The translations under genes were made by a program, and so were the position numbers. DNA of 64,000 bases from JBHEBG01 sp046557915 (GTDB lineage Bacteria > Bacteroidota > Bacteroidia > Flavobacteriales > Flavobacteriaceae): positions 1,116,001-1,180,000 of the forward strand of contig NZ_JBHEBG010000001.1 of the NCBI RefSeq assembly GCF_046557915.1, written 5' to 3'. The notes below the pieces were generated by a model that saw only the letters and a program-made list of their open reading frames with translations, searched no databases and had not been told where the DNA came from. Shown piece after piece: positions 8,765-16,543 of this stretch. Every line of letters begins with the position of its first letter. The first letter of the stretch is position 1.

Positions 8765-10330
8765 ATGAAAAATATAAAACTAATTGTCTGTTTTGTTACA
8801 CTGCTAGGTTTTTCTTTAGCATCGTGTGACAGTTATGTACAGGATATTGATCCGCTCCTCAACCAAGTTGAAGGTACAGATTTGAACAACGAAACCAGTC
8901 TGGGGCTACTTGTAAATGGTATTAAAGGTCAGATGGGTAGTACCGGGGACGCCGGAGAAGGAATTGGACGTATGCTTTGGAGAGTAGCGGGCTATTCTGA
9001 TGAGATGATCCTAGGTGCTTTTGGTTCTGCACCCGATCATATTACATTTGTCCAAGATCTACCCGGGAATCTTACATTCCATGAAGATGATTGGAGCAAT
9101 TATCAGCTTTTACGCTTTCTTGCGGATGACTTAGTGCGTAGAGTAGGAGTTATTGACGCAAATGGAGGCTTTGTTAATGAGGAATTGAGAGCAAACGCAT
9201 TGTGGTGGGGTAACTTTCTAGGGGGGCTAACACGCATGTATCTGGCAGATCATTGGGGAGCAAGAGCTACCGTGGGTGATTCGCCCGGAGCGCCAATTAC
9301 TACACAAGAACAACTGGATAATGGCGAAGTTGGGGCGTTTTTAAGCTCCAATGAACTACGTGCCCTAGCTCGCGAAAAGTTCAATGCACTTCTGGGAACA
9401 GATCCTGGTGATGTTCCTGAGCCGGATAAGTTTGCTTGGTCTTTTATCGCCCGTACCTATTTGTTCGATGGAATGTATGCCGAAGCCAAAACTGCGGCAG
9501 AAAACGGATTGCAAGAAGGAGATGAAACATTTGGCATAATCCACAATACAATTTTTCCGAATCAAATGTGGTTGCAATCTGGAAGGACAAACGACGACAA
9601 TCAATTTATCTTTAGTCCACATCCCCGATTTCTTCAATATGTGTTGGATGACCGTAAGGAAGGTGAGATTATTTCGGAATTAACCCAGGAAAATTTGGAT
9701 GATGGTATTGTTTCAAGATCGCTTCGGGGTATTGAATCTGGCGAGGGCGAACCAGGAAATGCCACAACGCCCAATCCTAGAAGTGGTTTGGCAAATCAAA
9801 ATGAGCGATTACCTCTATGGGAAAAGGCAATAACAACAGCATCGGTATCAGGAATCGGTGACGATACGCAATGGGCAGAATTCGCAACAGGCGCCAATGT
9901 CACTCAAGATATATATACCGCTGCCGATAGTCCATTTCATATTATAGACTGGCGGGAAATGCAATTAATTTTAGCTGAAGTGGCAATCAGAAATAATGAT
10001 AATCCCACGGCATTGATACATATTAACAATGTGCGTACATTTCACGGCTTAGATCCGTATGACGAAGCTCAAATGTTGGCATATGATAATCCGAAAGGTG
10101 GCGCAAGTGCATTAGGTATTGGTGTAAAGAATGTTCTGTCTGCTACAACAAATTTTACTGGCCCTATGGGTTTACTTATAGAGGAAAGGGATAAAACATT
10201 GTTTTTGAAAGGGACACGGATCGTTGATCAGGCAAGATTTGATCTTTGGCATTTAGAAGGGGATGTTTTTAGATTTTATATGCCAATCCCAAGAAGTGAA
10301 ACAGATAATAATCCAAATGTTCCAAACTAA
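8765..10330 (+). CDS. SusD/RagB-like outer-membrane lipoprotein
   Basis: About 521 residues from the ATG at 8765, which gives a clean lipoprotein signal (MKNIKLIV... FSLASC). An earlier in-frame ATG at 8744 would add seven residues before the signal and is less likely. TPR-like helices are visible at about 100-260 (WSFIARTYLFDGMYAEAKTA) and the C-terminal part has the usual RagB/SusD ending (IEERDKTLFLKGTRIVDQARF). It follows the SusC-like gene directly, so the two are the surface binding protein and channel of one importer. No carbohydrate-specific residues can be picked out by eye. An inverted repeat about 70 bp downstream may end or attenuate this transcript. Confidence 0.93.
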   Translation: MKNIKLIVCFVTLLGFSLASCDSYVQDIDPLLNQVEGTDLNNETSLGLLVNGIKGQMGSTGDAGEGIGRMLWRVAGYSDEMILGAFGSAPDHITFVQDLPGNLTFHEDDWSNYQLLRFLADDLVRRVGVIDANGGFVNEELRANALWWGNFLGGLTRMYLADHWGARATVGDSPGAPITTQEQLDNGEVGAFLSSNELRALAREKFNALLGTDPGDVPEPDKFAWSFIARTYLFDGMYAEAKTAAENGLQEGDETFGIIHNTIFPNQMWLQSGRTNDDNQFIFSPHPRFLQYVLDDRKEGEIISELTQENLDDGIVSRSLRGIESGEGEPGNATTPNPRSGLANQNERLPLWEKAITTASVSGIGDDTQWAEFATGANVTQDIYTAADSPFHIIDWREMQLILAEVAIRNNDNPTALIHINNVRTFHGLDPYDEAQMLAYDNPKGGASALGIGVKNVLSATTNFTGPMGLLIEERDKTLFLKGTRIVDQARFDLWHLEGDVFRFYMPIPRSETDNNPNVPN

Positions 10331-10663
10331 GAAGTATTTGAGTATAAGCGTGTACATCCTTATTGTACAAGTATTTTATTAAGCAAAAGTATATGGTATA
10401 AACACACCTCCAAAAAGCAAATGTTTTCATGCGTGAGTTAGTTTAAGTTGATTTGCAAGAATAAACCCCGGAGGTGTGTTTTTATAAGAATGATTTGAAG
10501 GAGAATGTGGAAGCACCAGTTCATTGGTTCTCCGCTGTTTTATCATGGCGGGATAAAAAGTGGAGCAGTGCCTTCATATGACTTAAATAAGTTGATAAAC
10601 AAGAACTTGCAAAGTTGCAAATTGGACTATACCTTATGGGGTGTTCTACCAATAACCCAAATA
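10331..10663. other. Intergenic region between susD-like gene and TRAP operon
   Basis: 333 bp without a convincing gene. It contains two TGTACA hexamers (10351 and 10364, seven bases apart), a long inverted repeat (10400-10481, listed separately), and from 10505 an open frame continuous with the TRAP binding-protein gene. That upstream frame does not look like a signal peptide and is taken as 5' leader. No promoter could be assigned with confidence. Confidence 0.6.
10400..10484 (+). terminator. Inverted repeat with 12-bp arms and T tail after susD-like gene
   Basis: AAACACACCTCC at 10400-10411 is perfectly complementary to GGAGGTGTGTTT at 10470-10481, followed by further T residues. The 58-nt loop is long for an intrinsic terminator. 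It could still terminate the SusCD transcript, or act as an attenuator that lowers readthrough into the TRAP genes. Confidence 0.55.
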
Positions 10664-11662
10664 ATGACAATGAAAAGTAAAAGTAGTTTGTGTTTGTGCT
10701 ATACAATAGTTTTGTTCTTGTGCTTTTCTTCATGTAACTGGCATGGGAATTCCAAGAACGTCGTAATGAAGAATTCACATAATGCAGGTGAAAAACATTC
10801 TTTTCAGGAGGGATATCTTTCCATGAAAAAGCATTTAGAAAAGATAGGCGAAGGCAAAATAGATTTTCAAGTTTTTCCTGCCGCTCAAATTGCTACGGAA
10901 AAAGATGCCATTGAAATGGTTAAGTTAGGGGTAATTGCTTCCACACCGGTTAACATTGGTGCTTTAGGATCATTTGTTCCAGAAGCGGATTTGTTTAATT
11001 TTCCTTTTCTTTTTAGGGATACAAATCATTTTTATGATATAATAGATGGACCGGTCGGTAAGCAAATTGCCAAAAAAATTGAAGACAAACTAGATTGTAT
11101 TGTCTTGGGATGGTGGTTTGCAGGGGTTAGGAATGTTTGGAACAAAGAACGCCCTATCCATAAACCTGAAGATCTTCAAGGATTGAAAATTCGCGTTATA
11201 GGAAGTTCAATAATTTTGGACGGATTTAATTCATTTGGTGCCCAGGCAACCAGTATGTCATTCAATCAACTTTATTCTGCCGTTCAGACAAAAGTACTTG
11301 ATGGGGGAGAATGTGATAACACTGATCTTCTTGATATGAAATTCTACGAAGTAACGAAGTACATTTCCAGTACGGAGCATTTATTTCCGGCGGTCGCATT
11401 GCTTTTTAGCAAAAAACAGTTTAACGAATTATCACCGGACGTTCAAAAAGAAGTTTTGGAAGCTGGGCATACTTCTGTTGCTGTTCAGCGTAGATCGATG
11501 AAACAAAAAACGGAAGAAGCGGTGGTTCAACTTCAGGAAAAAGGAATGGTTTTTAATGACGTGGATAAGAAACCCTTTCAGGACCTTGCTAAAGAACTTT
11601 ATTTAAAAAATGCAGAAAAGGTAGGCGGCATGCAATTAATTGAACAGATTATAAACCAGTAG
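10664..11662 (+). CDS. dctP: TRAP transporter substrate-binding protein (DctP family)
   Basis: About 332 residues from the ATG at 10664 (or 10670), chosen because it produces a lipoprotein signal ending VLFLCFSSC. The DctP fold shows in order: IDFQVFPAAQIATEKDAIEMVKLG (first half, split in the sequence by no gap), the GPVGKQIAKKI helix, the ligand Arg region LQGLKIRVIGS, and the typical LDGGECDNTDLLDMKFYEVTKY segment. These proteins capture carboxylates through an Arg salt bridge, so an organic or sugar acid, or an amino-acid derivative, is likely. Genes for both membrane subunits follow immediately. Lipid anchoring is common for binding proteins in Bacteroidota. Confidence 0.93.
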   Translation: MTMKSKSSLCLCYTIVLFLCFSSCNWHGNSKNVVMKNSHNAGEKHSFQEGYLSMKKHLEKIGEGKIDFQVFPAAQIATEKDAIEMVKLGVIASTPVNIGALGSFVPEADLFNFPFLFRDTNHFYDIIDGPVGKQIAKKIEDKLDCIVLGWWFAGVRNVWNKERPIHKPEDLQGLKIRVIGSSIILDGFNSFGAQATSMSFNQLYSAVQTKVLDGGECDNTDLLDMKFYEVTKYISSTEHLFPAVALLFSKKQFNELSPDVQKEVLEAGHTSVAVQRRSMKQKTEEAVVQLQEKGMVFNDVDKKPFQDLAKELYLKNAEKVGGMQLIEQIINQ

Positions 11663-11668
11663 CTTGTT

Positions 11669-12172
11669 ATGAAGGTAAATACATCATCTGTTGGAATAGA
11701 AATGAAGAATTTATGGAAACATCCTCTAGAGTTGGCACTTTGCCTATTGCTTATTGGTATTGTAGTAGTGACTTTTTTACAGGTTTTGTTTCGGTTTTTT
11801 CAGCTTCCATTGGGTTGGACGGAAGAATTGGCTACCTATTTGTTCATGTGGGTCGCAGGGCTTTCCGTAGGCTATGCGTTTAAAACAAAATCCCATTTTG
11901 CACTGCGTTTCGTGGTAGATCGTTTAGGCTCAAAAGCACAGCGAATGACATCAATTTTTGTTTCGGCAATAATGGTCGTCTTTTTGGTATTGTTTACATG
12001 GAAAGCCGTAGAATATACTATAAGTTCTTCGGATCATTTTGGACCCGGTACGGGCCTATCATTGGCAGTACCATATTCCTCGGCAATCTTCGCCGGCTTA
12101 ATAATGCTTTACTATGTAATAAAAAACTGGTTTGACGAAACCTCGGATAAAACAATTAATAAAAAAGATTAA
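11669..12172 (+). CDS. dctQ: TRAP transporter small membrane subunit (DctQ family)
   Basis: 167 residues with four hydrophobic helices at about 20-42, 55-75, 90-113 and 128-150. The conserved DctQ segment FFQLPLGWTEELATYLFMW has the TEE/D-A..L..W core. It partners with the large subunit encoded 8 bp downstream to form the sodium-driven carrier. The first ATG is at 11669; an ATG at 11702 would remove eleven poorly conserved residues. It lies 6 bp after the binding-protein gene, a tight operon. Confidence 0.92.
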   Translation: MKVNTSSVGIEMKNLWKHPLELALCLLLIGIVVVTFLQVLFRFFQLPLGWTEELATYLFMWVAGLSVGYAFKTKSHFALRFVVDRLGSKAQRMTSIFVSAIMVVFLVLFTWKAVEYTISSSDHFGPGTGLSLAVPYSSAIFAGLIMLYYVIKNWFDETSDKTINKKD

Positions 12173-12179
12173 GGATAAT

Positions 12180-13457
12180 ATGTGGTGGATTGTTGTAATT
12201 GTATTGATTGTAGCCTTGCTTTTGGCAGTGCCCGTAGGTATGGCACTGGCAATTACAGCCTTAACAGCTATGCTTTTATTGCCAAATGATATTCTGATCA
12301 TGATGCCGCAAAAGTTTTTGGCAGGATTTGAATCTTTCCCTTTAATAGCGATTCCGTTGTTTGTGCTCGCGGGCCAACTTATGGCACAGGGAGGTTTGGC
12401 AAAACGTATTGTTGATATGGCCATGGTATTTGTGGGCAGAATTTATGGAGGATTAGGATTGGTGGTAATCTTATCAACAATGCTAATGTCCGGTATATCG
12501 GGATCGCCCAGTGCAAATACCGCAGCTATTGGTTCTGTGGCATTGCCGGGGATGAAAAGAATGAAATACCCCCCGGCTTTTGCAACGGCATTGTTAAGTG
12601 CTGCAGGCGGCGTATCTACATTGGTGCCACCGGCAATAGATCTGATTATCATTGGGGTCATTGCAAACATTTCTATAGGAGGTCTTTTTGCGGCAGGTAT
12701 AGCCCCGGCAATCTTTAATGGGGTGGCAATTATGGGATTGGCCTATTACTACGCCCGTAAAATGAAATTGCCATTAGCGGATAAAATGAAACTGAAAGAA
12801 AAACTTCATGTTTTAAAAGGAGGCTTTCTACCAGTTTTAATGGTAGTGATTATTTTAGGAGGCATATATGGGGGTATTTTTACGGCTACCGAGGCGGCAT
12901 CCGTGGCCGTTGTATATGGTTTTCTGGTATCGGCATTTGTATATAAGACGCTGAAGGCAAATAACCTGCCAAAAATACTATTGGATACCTGCGCTTTAAC
13001 TGGTGTGGTTTTATTGGTGTTGGGAACAGCCTCCATGTTTTCTTTTGTATTGACATTTGAGAGAATACCCCATGTAATGGCCGAATGGATTATGACCTAT
13101 GCAGATAGCCCTCTTGTATTTCTTTTATTGGTACATATTATTTTTCTGGTTCTGGGAATGGTGATGGATGCATTGCCGCCCATTATTGTGTTATTGCCCA
13201 TATTGGTCCCGGTAGGTATTACGTTGGGTATAGATCCTATGCATCTTGGAATTATGATTGCCGCCAATGTGGGTATTGGGATGATTACACCACCCATGGG
13301 CATATGTCTTTTTGTAGCCTGCGGTATTAACGGTGTCCCCATAGAGAAGGTAGTAAAGCCACTGTTGCCGTTTTTGTTGATTTTAATTTTCAGCTTGATA
13401 ATAATTACGCTTGTACCAGAAATAACATTGTTTTTGCCTAAGCTGTTAGGCTATTAG
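12180..13457 (+). CDS. dctM: TRAP transporter large membrane subunit (DctM family)
   Basis: About 425 residues, with the start placed at ATG 12180 just after the DctQ stop. Earlier in-frame codons overlap DctQ and encode charged residues. It is highly hydrophobic with about 11-12 membrane segments. Family patterns include GMALAITALTA near the start, the motif LPGMKRMKYPPAFATALL, STLVPPAIDLIIIG, and a second PP motif IGMITPPMGICLFVACGI near the end. It forms the sodium-coupled permease and completes the P-Q-M set. A dedicated TRAP system directly after a SusCD pair suggests outer- and inner-membrane steps for the same substrate or its breakdown product. Confidence 0.95.
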   Translation: MWWIVVIVLIVALLLAVPVGMALAITALTAMLLLPNDILIMMPQKFLAGFESFPLIAIPLFVLAGQLMAQGGLAKRIVDMAMVFVGRIYGGLGLVVILSTMLMSGISGSPSANTAAIGSVALPGMKRMKYPPAFATALLSAAGGVSTLVPPAIDLIIIGVIANISIGGLFAAGIAPAIFNGVAIMGLAYYYARKMKLPLADKMKLKEKLHVLKGGFLPVLMVVIILGGIYGGIFTATEAASVAVVYGFLVSAFVYKTLKANNLPKILLDTCALTGVVLLVLGTASMFSFVLTFERIPHVMAEWIMTYADSPLVFLLLVHIIFLVLGMVMDALPPIIVLLPILVPVGITLGIDPMHLGIMIAANVGIGMITPPMGICLFVACGINGVPIEKVVKPLLPFLLILIFSLIIITLVPEITLFLPKLLGY

Positions 13458-13506
13458 ACTTAATATCAAATTAAAAAATTATTAATACATAAATGCAAAG
13501 TAGAAT

Positions 13507-14550
13507 ATGGAATATAGAACTTTAGGCCGTACAGGTGTTAATGTATCATCGTTGGTTTTGGGAACAGATAATTTTATGGATCCCTCCCCACCGGCCGAAT
13601 GTGAGCGAATTTTATTAAAAGCGTTGGATGCAGGTATCAATATGGTAGATACGGGAGATGTATATGCCGATGGAGAAGGAGAACGTATTATTGGTAAAAT
13701 TTTAAAGGAGTCTGGCAGACGAGATCAGGTTATTATTGGTACAAAGGTAGACCATGGGCAACGTAGGCCTGGTTTTACTTTAGAAGAATACAATCCGGAA
13801 CTTGGGCCTAATCAACATGGCCACACCCGCTTAAATATTATTCGTGCCTGTGAAAATTCATTGAAGAGGCTAGGAACAGATTATATAGACCTATATCAGT
13901 TACACCGCCAGTCGCCCAATATTCCAATGGATGAAATTTTAAGGGCCTTGGACGATTTGGTTACACAAGGAAAAGTACGTTACATCGGTTGTTCCACACA
14001 TCCAGCTTGGGCGGTTGTAGAATCAATCTTAATGAGTGAAATGAAGAATTATGTTCGGTTTGTCTCGGAACAGCCTCCTTACAACTTGTTGGATCGTCGT
14101 ATTGAGAATGAGTTGGTACCTGTCTGTGAGAAATATGGGGTAGGCTTAATTACCTGGGCTCCCATGGCCATGGGTGTATTGGCAGGTCGTTATACCGATG
14201 CCAATAAATTCCCCGAAGGTTCCCGAGCGGCACTTCGAGGAGGATTCTATGCAGATAGGGTTACAAAAAGAGGTATTGAAGTAGGAATTGAATTCACCAA
14301 AATTGCAAATGAACTTGGTCTAAGCCCAGCGCAACTGGCCATACTGTGGTGCAAAGACCAACCCGGTATTACGGCACCACTTATCGGCCCACGTACCGTG
14401 GAACAATTGGAGCCTTTATTGCCCATTATGGATATGAAACTTACCGATGAAACGAGAAAAGCTTGTGATGCGCTGGTGCCTCCAGGGAGTACTGTAGCCA
14501 ATTTTCACAACACGGCAGATTGGATGATCGGGAAAATAGCGGATGTATAA
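13507..14550 (+). CDS. Aldo/keto reductase
   Basis: 347 residues, a TIM-barrel NADPH-dependent oxidoreductase. It opens with MEYRTLGRTGVNVSSLVLGT. The catalytic tetrad is visible as Asp48 and Tyr53 (VDTGDVYADGEGE), Lys80 (IIGTKVD) and His133 (DLYQLHRQSP). The cofactor region PLIGPRTVEQLE lies near 290-302. The closest general type is the YhdN/AKR11-13-like group acting on small aldehydes, ketones or sugar derivatives. It is the first enzyme gene after the TRAP transporter and precedes an enolase-superfamily gene and an SDR-fold gene, a gene order typical of sugar-acid or related carboxylate catabolism. The actual substrate is unknown. Confidence 0.93.
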   Translation: MEYRTLGRTGVNVSSLVLGTDNFMDPSPPAECERILLKALDAGINMVDTGDVYADGEGERIIGKILKESGRRDQVIIGTKVDHGQRRPGFTLEEYNPELGPNQHGHTRLNIIRACENSLKRLGTDYIDLYQLHRQSPNIPMDEILRALDDLVTQGKVRYIGCSTHPAWAVVESILMSEMKNYVRFVSEQPPYNLLDRRIENELVPVCEKYGVGLITWAPMAMGVLAGRYTDANKFPEGSRAALRGGFYADRVTKRGIEVGIEFTKIANELGLSPAQLAILWCKDQPGITAPLIGPRTVEQLEPLLPIMDMKLTDETRKACDALVPPGSTVANFHNTADWMIGKIADV

Positions 14551-14565
14551 ACAACCAATGAAATT

Positions 14566-15666
14566 ATGAAAATTACTAAAATAGAAACGATCGCATATGG
14601 GATTCCGGTCAAAGGTTTTGCCGATGCGTATACGAGCTTTGTGCGATCGGATGCAATTTTGATCAAGATATATACGGATGACGGACATGTTGGAATTGGC
14701 GAAGCGTGTGCTTGGGAACCCGAGTTTTACGGAGAAACTCGAGAGTCTATCGAATCTACCATCCTAAACTATGCCGCTCCAAAAATTATTGGAGAAGATC
14801 CTTTTAATATTGGACGTATCATGATGATTCTAGATCAGAATCTCGCCCGCATCACCTGCGTTAAAGAAGGTATTGATTTGGCATTGCACGATCTTTTGGG
14901 AAAGATTCTAAACGTTCCGGTTTATAAACTATTGGGAGGTAAGTTTAGGGACAAAGTACCCGTAGGTTCGGAAATAGGAATCAATACGCCAAAGGCAATG
15001 GCAGACAATGCACTACGGGTGTTAAAGGAAGGCATCAGTGTTATCAAAATTAAAGGTTCCGATGATATGAAACTCGATGTGGAGCGAATTAAAACCGTTC
15101 GTGCCGCTGTGGGAGATGATGTGGAACTTCGGCTAGATCCAAATGCCGCTTGGGATACTATTGGATCAATACGGGTTATGAGGGCAGTAGAAGACTGCAA
15201 TCTACAACTATTGGAGCAACCCATACCTAATTGGGATTTAAAGGGAATGGCGCACATTCGTAGCAATATAGGCGTCCCCTTAATGGCCGATGAAAGTATC
15301 TGGACCCCTCAGGATGCAGTGAAGATACATGATTATGGTGCTGCGGACCTCTTAAACCTTAAAATTGCAAAAACATGCGGTCTTCATTTGGGCAAGAAAG
15401 TAGAAGCTGTTGCGGAAGCACTAGGACTACCATGTATTGCAGGTACGGAACTAGAACCCGGAATATCCTCCGTTGCCAAAATACATATTGCAGCATCTAT
15501 GAAAATACACCCGATAGCCAGTGAATTTACGGAACTTACCCAAGTAGATGGTTCAGTCCTAAAGCAACCTCTTAAAGTTGTTGACGGTTGTTTGGCCGTG
15601 CCAGAGGGTCCTGGTTTTGGAGTAGAAATAGATGAAGACGCATTGGAAGAATATAGAATTAAGTAA
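14566..15666 (+). CDS. Enolase-superfamily enzyme, muconate-lactonizing (MLE) subgroup
   Basis: 366 residues with capping domain (about 1-125) and barrel. The MLE-subgroup ligands and bases are complete: Lys161 and Lys163 (VIKIKGS), Asp191 (RLDPNAAW), Glu217 (LLEQPI), Asp242 (LMADESI) and Lys266 (LLNLKIAKT). This pattern fits cycloisomerases, N-succinylamino-acid racemases, dipeptide epimerases and betaine epimerases. I see no His-Asp dyad of the mandelate racemase or galactonate/fuconate dehydratase subgroups. It starts 15 bp after the aldo/keto reductase gene. Given peptidases nearby, an epimerase of an amino-acid derivative is as plausible as a lactone-forming enzyme. Confidence 0.93.
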   Translation: MKITKIETIAYGIPVKGFADAYTSFVRSDAILIKIYTDDGHVGIGEACAWEPEFYGETRESIESTILNYAAPKIIGEDPFNIGRIMMILDQNLARITCVKEGIDLALHDLLGKILNVPVYKLLGGKFRDKVPVGSEIGINTPKAMADNALRVLKEGISVIKIKGSDDMKLDVERIKTVRAAVGDDVELRLDPNAAWDTIGSIRVMRAVEDCNLQLLEQPIPNWDLKGMAHIRSNIGVPLMADESIWTPQDAVKIHDYGAADLLNLKIAKTCGLHLGKKVEAVAEALGLPCIAGTELEPGISSVAKIHIAASMKIHPIASEFTELTQVDGSVLKQPLKVVDGCLAVPEGPGFGVEIDEDALEEYRIK

Positions 15667-15679
15667 AAGGGTATAAAAT

Positions 15680-16426
15680 ATGAAGGAAGAAAGGGTCATT
15701 TTAATTACAGGTTCATCGAGCGGACTGGGGGCATGTTTGATTAGACACTTTTCCAAAAAAGGTTTTGGTGTAGTGATCAATTACGTTATGGATGCCGAAG
15801 CAGAAGCATTGTATGGGGAAATAGCCGAAAATGTTGGAGATCAGAAGGTGATGAAGTTTAAAGCAAATGTTTCTGACCGCTCAGAAGTAAAAGCCATGTT
15901 TGATGCTGCTATCAAGAAATTCGGAAGGGTAGATATCCTCATCAATTGTGCCGGAATAAATCGGGATGGCCCCTTTATGGAAATGACGGATGAACTTTGG
16001 GACGCCGTGGTGAATGTACACTTAAAAGGACATTTTGTGTGCAGTCAGGAATATGCCTTTCACAATACGGATAGAGAAGGTCTAATTATCAATCTGGGTG
16101 CTGCAGCGGGCCAGATTGGAAGAAAAAATGGTGCTAATTTTTGCGCGGCAAAAGGGGGCATTTTTGCCCTTACAAAAGCGATGGCACTAGAACTGGCTCC
16201 AAGGATTAGGGTCAATTGCCTTGTTCCGAATGCAATACGCACAAAAGAAGTCATTGAGCGTTACGATTTGGAAAATAAAGAAGGACTGGAAAAAGAACTC
16301 GCAACCATGCCAATGGGGCGTTTGGGAGAGTATGAAGATGTAATTCATATGGTAGATTGTATTGTTGATGCCAAATTTTCAACAGGTGCCAACTTCTACG
16401 TAAATGGCGGGCAATACATGCATTAA
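15680..16426 (+). CDS. SDR-fold protein lacking the catalytic Tyr and Ser
   Basis: 248 residues with a short-chain dehydrogenase fold: nucleotide-binding ITGSSSGLG at about residues 7-15, INCAGIN near 92, and a normal FabG-like C-terminus ending FYVNGGQYMH. The active site departs from the family. Where Y-x3-K is expected the sequence reads NFCAAK, with Phe154 (codon TTT at 16139-16141) replacing Tyr. Where the catalytic Ser is expected it reads NLGAAAG. The Lys is kept. The protein may therefore bind NAD(P) without normal oxidoreductase activity, or use other chemistry. It starts 13 bp after the enolase-superfamily gene and ends that block. There is no frameshift or stop, so it is not a decaying pseudogene. 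Confidence 0.9.
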   Translation: MKEERVILITGSSSGLGACLIRHFSKKGFGVVINYVMDAEAEALYGEIAENVGDQKVMKFKANVSDRSEVKAMFDAAIKKFGRVDILINCAGINRDGPFMEMTDELWDAVVNVHLKGHFVCSQEYAFHNTDREGLIINLGAAAGQIGRKNGANFCAAKGGIFALTKAMALELAPRIRVNCLVPNAIRTKEVIERYDLENKEGLEKELATMPMGRLGEYEDVIHMVDCIVDAKFSTGANFYVNGGQYMH

Positions 16427-16543
16427 ACACTAACCACTAAAATATTGACAATCAATTACTTACCAAGTCATTTTATGGCTATGGGAGGAGAGTTACACCT
16501 CTTTTATTGTGCAAAAATTTAATTAATTCAAAAAACTAACATC

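Noticed and set aside
13458..13506. Possible small gene between the TRAP operon and aldo/keto reductase
   Set aside because: Only 49 bp of AT-rich spacer with no start-stop pair worth listing.
16484..16510. GGAG...CTCC-like hairpin upstream of the DUF885 gene at 16544
   Set aside because: The stem is about four base pairs with poor T tail, so it is not a convincing terminator.
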